Positions 1 to 5,411 of a stretch of 9,962 nucleotides of DNA are shown here, piece after piece. The notes under the pieces are model-generated. The model had not been told where the DNA came from, did not search any database, and saw nothing but the letters and a program-made list of their open reading frames with translations. Position 1 is the first letter of the stretch; every line of letters begins with the position of its first letter. Made by a program: the position numbers and the translations under genes. This DNA is from Gp6-AA40 sp050742535 (GTDB taxonomy: Bacteria; Acidobacteriota; Vicinamibacteria; Vicinamibacterales; UBA2999): NCBI GenBank assembly GCA_050742535.1, contig JBOGIQ010000217.1:1-9962 (forward strand), written 5' to 3'.

Positions 1-378
1 CCGGCCGTCGCGGGCGGCGGCCGCGAGCGCGTCCATCGAGCTGATGTTCAGGGCGGAGTAGAGCAGCGCCACCGTCTTCGGACCAACCCCCTGCAGGCGC
101 AGCAGCTCGAGAATGGTCTGAGGAAATTCGGCCAGAAGCTCCTGGTGATAGGCGGAGGTGCCCGAGGCCGCCAGCTCACGGATCCGCGCCGCCAGGTCTT
201 TCCCGATGCCGGGGATTTCGCGGAGCTGCTGATCCTCGAGGCGGGCCACCGCATCGGGCCACGCGGCGATCGTCTCGCTCGCCGATCGATATGCGCGAAT
301 CTTGAATGCGTTCTCGCCTTTGATTTCGAGCAGGTCGGCGATTTCGCCGAGTACCTGCGCGACGGCTCGGTTATCCAC
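1..378 (-). CDS. polX: PolX family DNA polymerase/3'-5' exonuclease, N-terminal part (runs off left edge)
   Basis: Bacterial PolX proteins combine a polymerase-beta-like core with a C-terminal PHP exonuclease domain and act in base-excision and gap-filling repair in the cytoplasm. Only the first 126 codons are here. They begin MDNRAVAQVLGEIADLLEIK, followed by GENAFKIRAYRSA, the usual start of the 8-kDa domain. Two helix-hairpin-helix DNA-binding motifs are visible, LREIPGIGK (about residues 52-60) and LRLQGVGPK (about 93-101), spaced as in the family. The polymerase catalytic and PHP domains lie outside the window and cannot be judged. The GTG start at 378 is chosen because it gives the family N-terminus and overlaps the TAA of the upstream kinase by 8 nt, so translation is probably coupled to that gene. 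No strong Shine-Dalgarno site is visible. The family call is firm; activity is inferred. Confidence 0.86.
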   Translation of the reverse strand, partial: MDNRAVAQVLGEIADLLEIKGENAFKIRAYRSASETIAAWPDAVARLEDQQLREIPGIGKDLAARIRELAASGTSAYHQELLAEFPQTILELLRLQGVGPKTVALLYSALNISSMDALAAAARDGR

Positions 379-1360
379 GCACCAGCCCGTGCTGCTCGAA
401 GCTGTAGTCGAGGACGGTCGCTCCGCCGGCGGCGAGCGCCTCCGCGATCTCCGACCGCCGGTCCGGCGGGCCGTAGCAGAACAGGCATCCACCGCCTCCG
501 GCCCCGCACACCTTCGCCGCCGTGGCGCCCGCAGTCGCTGCCCGCGCGATCAGCTGCTCGATTGCCGGCGTCGTCACGCCGGGCGCCAGCCGCTTGCGGT
601 TTTGCCACTCCTCGGCGATGGCCGCGCCGACGCCGTCCCAGTCGCCACGAACCAGCGCGTCGCGCATCACCGCGGCGGTGTCGCGAATCCGCTCGAAACA
701 ATCAAAGATATGGCGATCGCCGTCAACGTGTTTCTTGGTGATCTCCCAGTTGTTGGTGCCCGAGTTGCGCGGTTCACCCGTGTAGCAGAGAACGATGCGG
801 CGCTGCAGTTCCTTCAGGTCCACATCGAGCGGTACACGACGGACGCCGTCCACCTCGAGCTCGAGCGCCGCGATGCCCCCATAGAGCGCCGGGCGGTAAT
901 CCTGCAGGCCCGTCGGCACATTGATCGCCTGCGCCTCGATGTTCATGGCGATCTGCAGCAGTGCCTCCGGTTCGTAATGCACCCGGCGCCAGTCGGCCAG
1001 CGCCGCGCACACGGCCACATTCAGCGCCGAGGAGCCGGCGATGCCCGCCCCCGCCGGCGACTGGCTGCTCGTCGTCAGGGTGATCCCGTGCCCTTCGAAG
1101 AAGTGCACCAGCAGGGAGAGCAGGCGCAGGCGCCGCTCGGTCCGGAGGTCCTGCCATCTGGCCGCCTCGACGGTCATCGACGTGTCGTCGGACTGGATGA
1201 CGATGAGATCGTCCGAGCGCGTGACGAGTCGAGCGCTGGCGCGCAGGCTGATCGCCGCGTTCAGCGTCTGCGCGCCGGGGTGGAAAAGGTAGAGGGGCCA
1301 GATGTCGATCGTGCCGCCCGCGAGATCGATGCGTGTCGGGGCAGAGGTCGCGATATTCAC
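371..1360 (-). CDS. GHMP-family sugar kinase (heptose-7-phosphate kinase/galactokinase-like)
   Basis: This 329-residue soluble protein has all three GHMP kinase motifs. Motif 1 is PTRIDLAGGTID (residues 8-19), which binds the sugar. Motif 2 is SPAGAGIAGSSAL (101-113), the phosphate-binding glycine/serine loop. Motif 3 is KVCGAGGGGCLF (283-294), near the C-terminus. GLQD (151-154) supplies the likely catalytic aspartate. The family phosphorylates small sugars or mevalonate-type alcohols with ATP. The closest-feeling relatives are D-glycero-D-manno-heptose 7-phosphate kinases and other sugar kinases of nucleotide-sugar or surface-polysaccharide pathways, but the substrate cannot be read from sequence. 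The GTG start at 1360 gives the natural N-terminus MNIATSAPTRIDLAGG and has a TATAAT box just upstream. An ATP-kinase role is well supported; the sugar is unknown. Its only visible operon partner is a DNA repair polymerase, which gives no clue to the pathway. Confidence 0.86.
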   Translation of the reverse strand: MNIATSAPTRIDLAGGTIDIWPLYLFHPGAQTLNAAISLRASARLVTRSDDLIVIQSDDTSMTVEAARWQDLRTERRLRLLSLLVHFFEGHGITLTTSSQSPAGAGIAGSSALNVAVCAALADWRRVHYEPEALLQIAMNIEAQAINVPTGLQDYRPALYGGIAALELEVDGVRRVPLDVDLKELQRRIVLCYTGEPRNSGTNNWEITKKHVDGDRHIFDCFERIRDTAAVMRDALVRGDWDGVGAAIAEEWQNRKRLAPGVTTPAIEQLIARAATAGATAAKVCGAGGGGCLFCYGPPDRRSEIAEALAAGGATVLDYSFEQHGLVRG

Positions 1361-1368
1361 GGAAACGC

Positions 1369-1374
1369 ATTATA
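1369..1374 (-). promoter_or_regulatory. Consensus -10 box of the GHMP kinase gene, near-leaderless
   Basis: The minus strand reads TATAAT at 1374-1369, a perfect sigma70-type -10 hexamer, followed by 8 bases (GCGTTTCC) and the GTG start at 1360. With the usual 6-base gap from -10 to transcription start, the RNA would start about 2 nt before the codon, leaving no room for a ribosome binding site. No convincing TTGACA-like -35 is seen 17 bases upstream. The nagZ gene has the same arrangement. Confidence 0.62.
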
Positions 1375-1384
1375 GAACCCGGTC

Positions 1385-1447
1385 GTTCACCCTTCCGCGT
1401 TCTCTGTTCCCTGTTCGTGTTCAGGTTCGTTTCGGGGTTCGGGGTTC
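1385..1447. repeat. Degenerate GAACNNN (GTTCNNN on plus strand) heptamer array
   Basis: GTTC begins at 1385, 1399, 1406, 1413, 1419, 1425, 1437 and 1444 on the plus strand, with a GTTTC variant at 1429. Spacing is mostly 6-7 bases. The two clearest adjacent units are GGGGTTC at 1434-1440 and 1441-1447. On the minus strand the array reads as repeated GAACCCC/GAACACC-like units, ending just upstream of the kinase promoter. Function is unknown. Such a low-complexity array may be a slippage product or a protein-binding cluster. Confidence 0.6.
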
Positions 1448-1690
1448 GGCGTCGTTTTGCGCAGGCGTGGACAAGCCGGCGATTGCAAGTGCCGCGACGT
1501 CCCGTCCAGCGATAAAGGCGTGGCTGTATTCCTCCCAATGAGGCGATCGGTCGCCCTCTCGATCGGCGTTTTTCTGCTCGCCTTGGCTGTGTCCGTCACG
1601 GCAGTGCTGGCCCCAGGGAACAATCGCCTGTCCTATTCCTAGACTAATCGGCGTCGCGCTCCGCGCCGATAGCCTGCAAATGAGGGCGGG
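1448..1690. other. Remainder of the divergent intergenic region
   Basis: This is the rest of the 330-base gap between the divergent kinase and PAP2 genes. Apart from the doubtful ORF at 1538-1642, I see no RNA gene, riboswitch or strong promoter. The PAP2 start at 1691 is preceded by GAGGG at 1682-1686, a ribosome binding site with rather short spacing of 4 bases. A GC-rich potential hairpin, with CGGCG near 1649 pairing with CGCCG near 1664, lies between and may be chance. Confidence 0.4.
1538..1642 (+). CDS. Doubtful small hydrophobic ORF (34 aa)
   Basis: An ATG at 1538 opens a 34-codon frame beginning MRRSVALSIGVFLLALAVSV. Two arginines are followed by an uninterrupted hydrophobic stretch (about residues 4-26), then a short polar tail. 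That is the shape of a single-pass small membrane peptide or an orphan signal sequence. Against it, there is no good Shine-Dalgarno site upstream (CCTCCC precedes the ATG), I recognise no family, and a frame this short is expected by chance in GC-rich DNA. It could also be the remaining 5' end of a lost exported protein. A longer in-frame start exists at 1457 but adds only unpromising arginine/cysteine-rich sequence. Confidence 0.2.
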   Translation: MRRSVALSIGVFLLALAVSVTAVLAPGNNRLSYS

Positions 1691-2665
1691 ATGCTGATTG
1701 CCGATTCGGGGCCGGTGGCCTCGGAACTCGCCCCCTCAGCTGGCGACACTGCTGGCGCACGTCGTGCCCTCTGGATTGGGACGGGCCTGCTCGCCGTCTT
1801 CTATGTCGGCCTGTTCATCGGAGGGACCCGCTTCTTCGTGTACAAGACGGCGGTCCTGCCGGTGTTCCTGGTCTACGGCATGTTGCTTCGCGAGCGGGTT
1901 GCGTTCGCGAGGGACTGGGTCCCGCTTCTCGCAGCCACGCTGCTCTTCGACGCGCTCAGAGGCGCGATCTACGTCGCGATCGCGTCCGGCTCGCACGATT
2001 ACTACGTGGAGTACGTCATCGCACTGGAGCAGGCGGTCCTTGGCGTTCCAGCCGTGCCGGTGCTGCTGCAGACGATGCGAGCGCCCGCGCTCGATCTGGC
2101 GGCGGTGCTGATCCATGGTTCACACTTCGCGTACTTCCTGCTGTTCGGCCTGGTGCTCTGGCACGCCCGGCGCGAGCACTTCCCGACGTTTCGCCGCGCG
2201 CTCGTGCTCGTCATGGCCTTTGGCCTGGTGGGGTACTGGGCGATTCCGACCGCGCCGCCCTGGTTGGCGGCACAGCAGTTCGACCTCCCCCCGGTCGAGT
2301 GGATTGTGTCCGGCGTGTACACCCATCGTCTCCCCGAGCTGCACCGGGCGTTCGACACCAATCCGGTCGCGGCCATGCCATCGCTTCACGCTGCCTTCCC
2401 GTTGATGTGCGCGCTCGTCGGGTGGCAGGCCTATGGACGGCGAATCGGGACCATCCTCAGCATCTATGCCGCGCTGGTCGCCTTTTCGGTCATGTACCTT
2501 GGCGAGCACTACGGGGTCGACGTGCTCGCGGGTGTGCTCGTCGCCGTGCTCGCCACACATCTCGGTCCCCGGATGGCGGGCTTGGGGCTGTCATTCCGCG
2601 GGGCAATGGGGGTGAGCGGACTCACCTTCGGGCTTGCGGCGCTCCTCAGCCTCTTCCTGCGCTAG
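1691..2665 (+). CDS. PAP2-superfamily membrane phosphatase/transferase, Aur1/Ipt1-like
   Basis: This 324-residue multispanning membrane protein has hydrophobic helices at roughly residues 26-44, 54-66, 76-98, 136-157, 168-186, 231-247, 252-269, 276-290 and 306-323. It carries PAP2 signatures in the inositolphosphotransferase Aur1/Ipt1-type arrangement. PTAPPW (186-191) precedes the catalytic block. AMPSLHAAFP (228-237) has the active-site His233. YLGEHYGVD (269-277) has the second catalytic His273 and Asp277. The family dephosphorylates, or transfers phospho-head groups to, lipids at the membrane, for instance phosphatidate, isoprenoid phosphates or ceramide. The substrate here is unknown. 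The ATG at 1691 has GAGGG 4 bases upstream. The gene stands alone, divergent from the kinase and followed by debris, so neighbours do not help. The fold and active site are clear; the reaction is open. Confidence 0.84.
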   Translation: MLIADSGPVASELAPSAGDTAGARRALWIGTGLLAVFYVGLFIGGTRFFVYKTAVLPVFLVYGMLLRERVAFARDWVPLLAATLLFDALRGAIYVAIASGSHDYYVEYVIALEQAVLGVPAVPVLLQTMRAPALDLAAVLIHGSHFAYFLLFGLVLWHARREHFPTFRRALVLVMAFGLVGYWAIPTAPPWLAAQQFDLPPVEWIVSGVYTHRLPELHRAFDTNPVAAMPSLHAAFPLMCALVGWQAYGRRIGTILSIYAALVAFSVMYLGEHYGVDVLAGVLVAVLATHLGPRMAGLGLSFRGAMGVSGLTFGLAALLSLFLR

Positions 2666-2684
2666 CCCCTTCCGTTGCGGGGCT
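2664..2684 (+). terminator. Possible weak terminator hairpin after the PAP2 gene
   Basis: AGCCCC (2664-2669), starting within the stop codon, can pair with GGGGCT (2679-2684) across a 9-base loop. No T-run follows, so it would be a poor intrinsic terminator. It may only be an mRNA 3'-end stabilising hairpin or chance. Confidence 0.28.
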
Positions 2685-2719
2685 GTGCCGGGCGGAGGAG
2701 TGTGGGTCGCATAGTGTCA

Positions 2720-2732
2720 GGTTACGGTAACC
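2720..2732. repeat. 13-bp perfect palindrome GGTTACGGTAACC
   Basis: GGTTAC (2720-2725) and GTAACC (2727-2732) are perfect inverted arms around one G. The site lies between the PAP2 gene and transposase debris, so it could be a remaining insertion-element end, an operator, or part of a dispersed repeat. Nothing in the sequence decides among these. Confidence 0.4.
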
Positions 2733-2810
2733 AGCGCTCATCCGTTTTATCCCCCCTCTTCACGCGTGCGATCCGCTCACAGACACGAGATGGTCCGGTT
2801 GCCGGGCAGC

Positions 2811-3016
2811 ATGGAGCGTCGCATCCGTCGGTTTCTGGCACGCCGTGGCGTGGTGGTTCATTCGGTCGGTGATGGCGACGAGGCGGATCGGTGGCGCGCG
2901 GAGGCGCCGGTGCTCGCCGGCGGGATCGCGCGCGGCTCGAGCAGCTGTGCCGGTACGCGCTCAGTCCGCCGATCGCGCCGTAGCGACTGCACGTGACGCC
3001 GCTGGAGCTGCTCGGG
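2811..3016 (+). pseudogene. Decayed fragments of an IS91-type (Y2) transposase
   Basis: Two stretches in different frames match parts of the IS91-family transposase as I remember it. The first (about 2811-2925) reads MERRIRRFLARRGVVV and then ADRWRAEAPVLAG. It resembles the 'RRRxxRxLxRRGxx...EAPVLAGLAAASVQG' region after the zinc-binding part. The second (2933-3016) reads RLEQLCRYALSPPIAP, a TAG stop, RLH, then VTPLELLG. It resembles 'RLERLCRYxxRPPxAxxRL' and the later 'THxxFxPLELLxRL' region. The family segments between them, roughly 60 and 20 residues, are missing, and the frame changes at the first junction. The catalytic HUH and tyrosine regions are not visible, so this is a non-functional relic of a rolling-circle element. 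The match is from memory of family consensus, hence moderate confidence. Confidence 0.55.
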
Positions 3017-3018
3017 AT

Positions 3019-3034
3019 CACGAAGACACGAAGA
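3019..3034. repeat. Tandem CACGAAGA octamer (two exact copies)
   Basis: CACGAAGA occurs twice back to back (3019-3026, 3027-3034), immediately after the transposase relic. Sequence up to about 3075 (TCTTTGTCG, then CCTTGGTGGTG) looks like a worn inverted counterpart. This recalls the CACGAAG-type dispersed stem-loop repeats seen in several high-GC environmental genomes, but I cannot verify family membership here. Confidence 0.45.
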
Positions 3035-3099
3035 TCGATTGTCTTTGTCGATTCCGACTTCAGCCTTGGTGGTGGACTCATGCGGGCAATAATCTGCAC

Positions 3100-3553
3100 G
3101 TGGCAACGCGATCCGATTTCGAGCACATGCTGCACGTGGCCCTGGCGGAGGCGCGTGGAGGCCTGGCGGACGGCGGTATTCCGATCGGCGCTGCGCTCTT
3201 CGACCGTCAAGGCAATCTGCTCGGTCGTGGGCACAACCGTCGTGTGCAGGAAGGCGATCCGTGGCACACGCCGAGACCGACGCATTCCGCAAAGCCGGCC
3301 GGCGCAGAGACTATGCTCAATGCGTTCTCGTCAGCACGCTTGCGCCGTGTTGTACTGCAGCGGGCTCGTTCGGCAGTTCCGAATCGGAACAGTGGTGGTC
3401 GGTGAATCGACGAACTTCCGCGGCGGCATCGACTGGCTGGCGGACGCCGGCGTGCGTGTGATCGATCTGCAGTCAGCGGAGTGCGCTCAACTGCTGCGCG
3501 ATTACATCGCTGCGCACGCCGAGGTGTGGAACGAGGACATCGGCGAACGCTGA
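3100..3553 (+). pseudogene. Cytosine/nucleoside deaminase (Fcy1-like) broken by two one-base deletions
   Basis: Joining three frames gives a near full-length zinc-dependent deaminase of about 151 residues (yeast Fcy1 is 158). This family turns cytosine into uracil. Frame A (from GTG 3100; an ATG at 3127 is also possible) reads HMLHVALAEARGGLADGGIP, then LLGRGHNRRVQEGDP to about 3260. Frame B (3261-3350) carries the zinc/proton-shuttle motif HAE (His at 3267-3269, Glu at 3273-3275) and TLAPC. Frame C (3353-3553) reads YCSGLVRQF, GTVVVGESTNFRGGIDWL and ends NEDIGER, as in Fcy1. Restoring one base near 3260 gives GDPxAHAE with the family spacing. Restoring one base at 3351-3353 gives PCWYC, the zinc-binding PCxxC. 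All catalytic residues survive, so the loss is recent, or these are assembly errors. No obvious ribosome binding site decides the start. Confidence 0.8.
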
Positions 3554-3604
3554 CGGACACCACACAGCCAGCTGGTGCCCGCTCAGGGGTCCTGGGTCAG
3601 GTGA

Positions 3605-3694
3605 AAGGACCTGTTCGTACGCCGCTGCGATGCGTTCGTCGATCTGCAAGCGTTCGAATCGATAAATCGGATCGCACGACACCACGTTCGATTT
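3605..3694 (-). pseudogene. 30-codon remnant of a SAM-dependent methyltransferase
   Basis: The minus strand codes for NVVSCDPIYRF and then QIDERIAAAYEQVL. This matches, from memory, the 'xVxSxDPLYxFSxxQIxxRIxxTYxxV' segment of an uncharacterised class I SAM-dependent methyltransferase family. Nothing further of that protein is recognisable on either side. The frame stays open to about 3473 but turns into antisense of the deaminase. It lies just downstream of the NmrA-like gene, in the same frame, beginning two codons after that gene's TAG. Best read as a gene shred; chance similarity is not excluded. Confidence 0.45.
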
Positions 3695-3697
3695 CCT

Positions 3698-4555
3698 CTA
3701 CCTCGTTGTCGCGGCAACACGCGAACGGGCGAAATCGGCGACGCTGGTCAGCTGGACGCCATAGGTCCCGCTGGTCTCGTCCATCGGGACAGGTGAGTCG
3801 AAGGTCTCGAGCGCCGCGGCGAGGCTCCACACAGGTTCCGGCACTCCCGGGATCGGTTCGCCCGGCGCGACGCTGCGGATCGGAATCGAGCGTCCGGCCG
3901 CACGTTCGTAGGCGCCAACAACGTCGCGCAGCGTCACCGCGTCCGGGCCACCGAGAACGATCGTTGAATTCCGTGCCGCTGGCGTGGACAGCGCGGCCGC
4001 CGCAAACGCGGCGATGTCCTGTTCGGCGATGAACGCGTGACGACGGTTGGATTGGCCGACAAGCGTCACCGGCCCGCCTGAGGCCGCGGCCCCTTCAATC
4101 AGCATCGGGAACCAGACGTCCATGAAGGCATTCGGCTGCAGGATGGTATGGGCCATCCGGCTCGCGCGGAGCATTCCCTCGACGGCAGCCTTGACCTTGA
4201 ACAGCGGAACCGGGCTCTGTTCGGAAGCGCTGAGCGTGGACGTAAAGACGAAGTGCTCGACTCCGGCGTGCTCGGCCGCGGCGATCAGGTGTTGGTTTCC
4301 CACGAGATCGACGTTTTCGATGGTGTCGGTTCCTGTCTTCGACACGCTTGCGGTCGTGACGACCGCCCGCACCCCGTTGCAGGCCCGCTCGAGGCTGTCG
4401 CGATCGACCAGGTCGCCGCGTGCGACAGAGGCACCGTCAGGCAGAGCCGCGGACTTTCCAGGCCGGACCAGCGCTCGAACGTTTTCGCCGCGTGCCAACA
4501 ACTCCGCTGTGATCTTGCGCCCTAGTGACCCGGTGGCTCCGACGACGAGGATCAT
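3698..4555 (-). CDS. NmrA-like NAD(P)-binding protein (atypical SDR)
   Basis: This 285-residue soluble protein belongs to the atypical short-chain dehydrogenase group that includes NmrA regulators and the quinone oxidoreductase QOR2. The N-terminal Rossmann nucleotide-binding motif is MILVVGATGSLG (GxxGxxG at residues 6-12), and an acidic RGDLVD follows strand 3 (46-51). HFVFTSTL (101-108) and the ILQPNAFMD segment (138-146) are typical of the family. The usual YxxxK catalytic pair is not obvious, consistent with NmrA-like proteins that bind NAD(P) without classic dehydrogenase chemistry. The ATG at 4555 is chosen over an upstream in-frame ATG at 4645 because it starts the beta-strand directly and has AGGAGG 7 bases before it. 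The gene diverges from the TIGR03435 gene across 74 bases. The fold is sure; whether it is an enzyme or a redox sensor is open. Confidence 0.84.
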   Translation of the reverse strand: MILVVGATGSLGRKITAELLARGENVRALVRPGKSAALPDGASVARGDLVDRDSLERACNGVRAVVTTASVSKTGTDTIENVDLVGNQHLIAAAEHAGVEHFVFTSTLSASEQSPVPLFKVKAAVEGMLRASRMAHTILQPNAFMDVWFPMLIEGAAASGGPVTLVGQSNRRHAFIAEQDIAAFAAAALSTPAARNSTIVLGGPDAVTLRDVVGAYERAAGRSIPIRSVAPGEPIPGVPEPVWSLAAALETFDSPVPMDETSGTYGVQLTSVADFARSRVAATTR

Positions 4556-4629
4556 GTGTAGCCTCCTGCAACGGTAGTCTATGGCACCAGTCACCGCGAT
4601 CGCTCGTATCATCCTCGCGGGAGAACACG
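4556..4629. promoter_or_regulatory. Divergent intergenic region between the NmrA-like and TIGR03435 genes
   Basis: These 74 bases must hold both outward promoters, unless transcription starts inside a gene. The minus-strand start has an AGGAGG site and the plus-strand start has GGGAG at 4619-4623. TAGACT/TAGTCT-like hexamers near 4577-4583 could serve either direction, but no hexamer is close enough to consensus to call. Confidence 0.35.
4563..4568 (-). promoter_or_regulatory. Ribosome binding site AGGAGG of the NmrA-like gene
   Basis: Minus-strand AGGAGG lies 7 bases before the ATG at 4555. It decides the start against the longer in-frame ATG at 4645, which would add 30 residues before the Rossmann strand. 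Confidence 0.75.
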
Positions 4630-5367
4630 GTGCGCGTGACGTCACTTCTGGGTGGTTTCGTTGCCGGGCTCGCCGTGAGCGTCGGTGCCCAGTCGATTCC
4701 GGCGTTTGAAGTGGCGACCGTCAAGCCCAGCGGGCCGGATAGCCCGCCCATGTCGCTTCGGCGGCAGCCCGGCGGCCTTGTGACGTCCAACACGTCGCTG
4801 GCCTTTCTCGTAGCCTGGGCGTTTGGTCTGGACGAAGGCCGGTTATACGCATTACCCAGAGGTGCCGACACGGCGCGCTTCGACATCGTCGCGAAGACAC
4901 CGGACAATCTCCGCCCTGGCGAACTGCAGATGATGATGCGCACGCTGCTCGCCGGACGATTCGGGCTCATCGCCCATTCCGAGCAGCGGAACCTGACCTC
5001 TTACGTGCTCGTGACCGACCGCGATGCCCTGAAAGTGGGATTGACGATTCCGGTGGAGGTGCCGGATGCGAATCCATTCTCGACGACCGCAGCCGGCGTG
5101 CTCACAGGACGTCGCGTCACGATGGACATGCTGGCCAAGGCGCTCTCCAGTCAGCTGTCCGTCCCGGTCGAGAACGCAACGAGGACTACGGGCAGCTTCG
5201 ATTTCACGCTGCAGTGGCAGCCCGATGGGGCGCCGATCGGAGACGTCTCACGACCGTCGCTGTTCACCGCGATTCGCGAACAGCTTGGACTTCGACTCGA
5301 CGTGCGTCGCTCCCCCGTGGACGTCATCGTCGTCGACCGCCTCTCGCTCACACCGACCGCCGACTAA
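4630..5367 (+). CDS. TIGR03435 family exported protein of unknown function
   Basis: The family is uncharacterised and known mainly from Acidobacteria, where genomes carry many copies. Features in order: a signal peptide, MRVTSLLGGFVAGLAVSVGA, with likely cleavage after Ala20 before QS; FEVATVKPS (26-34); RFDIVAK (83-89); the family block LLAGRFGLIAHSE (106-118); GSFDFTLQWQPD (188-199); and C-terminal SLFTAIREQLGLRLDV plus PVDVIVVD (210-236). The length of 245 residues fits the family. The GTG at 4630 is chosen because it puts a single arginine before the hydrophobic core and has GGGAG 6 bases upstream; GTG 4636 is a close alternative. The protein is predicted to be secreted or periplasmic. 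It ends 44 bases before nagZ, but that gene has its own promoter, so it is probably not part of the operon. No function is assigned. Confidence 0.86.
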   Translation: MRVTSLLGGFVAGLAVSVGAQSIPAFEVATVKPSGPDSPPMSLRRQPGGLVTSNTSLAFLVAWAFGLDEGRLYALPRGADTARFDIVAKTPDNLRPGELQMMMRTLLAGRFGLIAHSEQRNLTSYVLVTDRDALKVGLTIPVEVPDANPFSTTAAGVLTGRRVTMDMLAKALSSQLSVPVENATRTTGSFDFTLQWQPDGAPIGDVSRPSLFTAIREQLGLRLDVRRSPVDVIVVDRLSLTPTAD

Positions 5368-5399
5368 TTGCTTGCGGGACGGCGACCGATCCCGTTCTC

Positions 5400-5405
5400 T
5401 ATAAT
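5400..5405 (+). promoter_or_regulatory. Consensus -10 box of the nagZ operon, leaderless
   Basis: A perfect TATAAT at 5400-5405 is followed by GGTTCC and then GTG at 5412. The standard spacing puts transcription start exactly on the first base of the start codon. No Shine-Dalgarno site exists in front of nagZ, which fits leaderless translation. No good -35 hexamer is seen at the standard spacing; TTGCGG at 5372-5377 is 22 bases away. Confidence 0.65.
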
Positions 5406-5411
5406 GGTTCC

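Noticed and set aside
302..1375. Long plus-strand open frame opposite the GHMP kinase
   Set aside because: It is arginine/alanine-rich without recognisable motifs and lies antisense to a gene with all three GHMP motifs; a GC-rich shadow frame.
1385..1447. CRISPR array or iteron-type replication origin
   Set aside because: Units are only 6-7 bases with no spacers, and no replication or Cas gene is nearby.
1427..1545. Minus-strand peptide containing AFIAGRDVAALAIAG that ends in the GAAC array
   Set aside because: It looks protein-like by eye, but there is no start codon with a ribosome site and no recognised family; probably chance.
4525..4629. N-terminal extension of the TIGR03435 protein to ATG 4525
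   Set aside because: The extension would overlap the divergent NmrA-like gene and bury the signal peptide 35 residues in; GTG 4630 has a ribosome site and restores a normal signal peptide.
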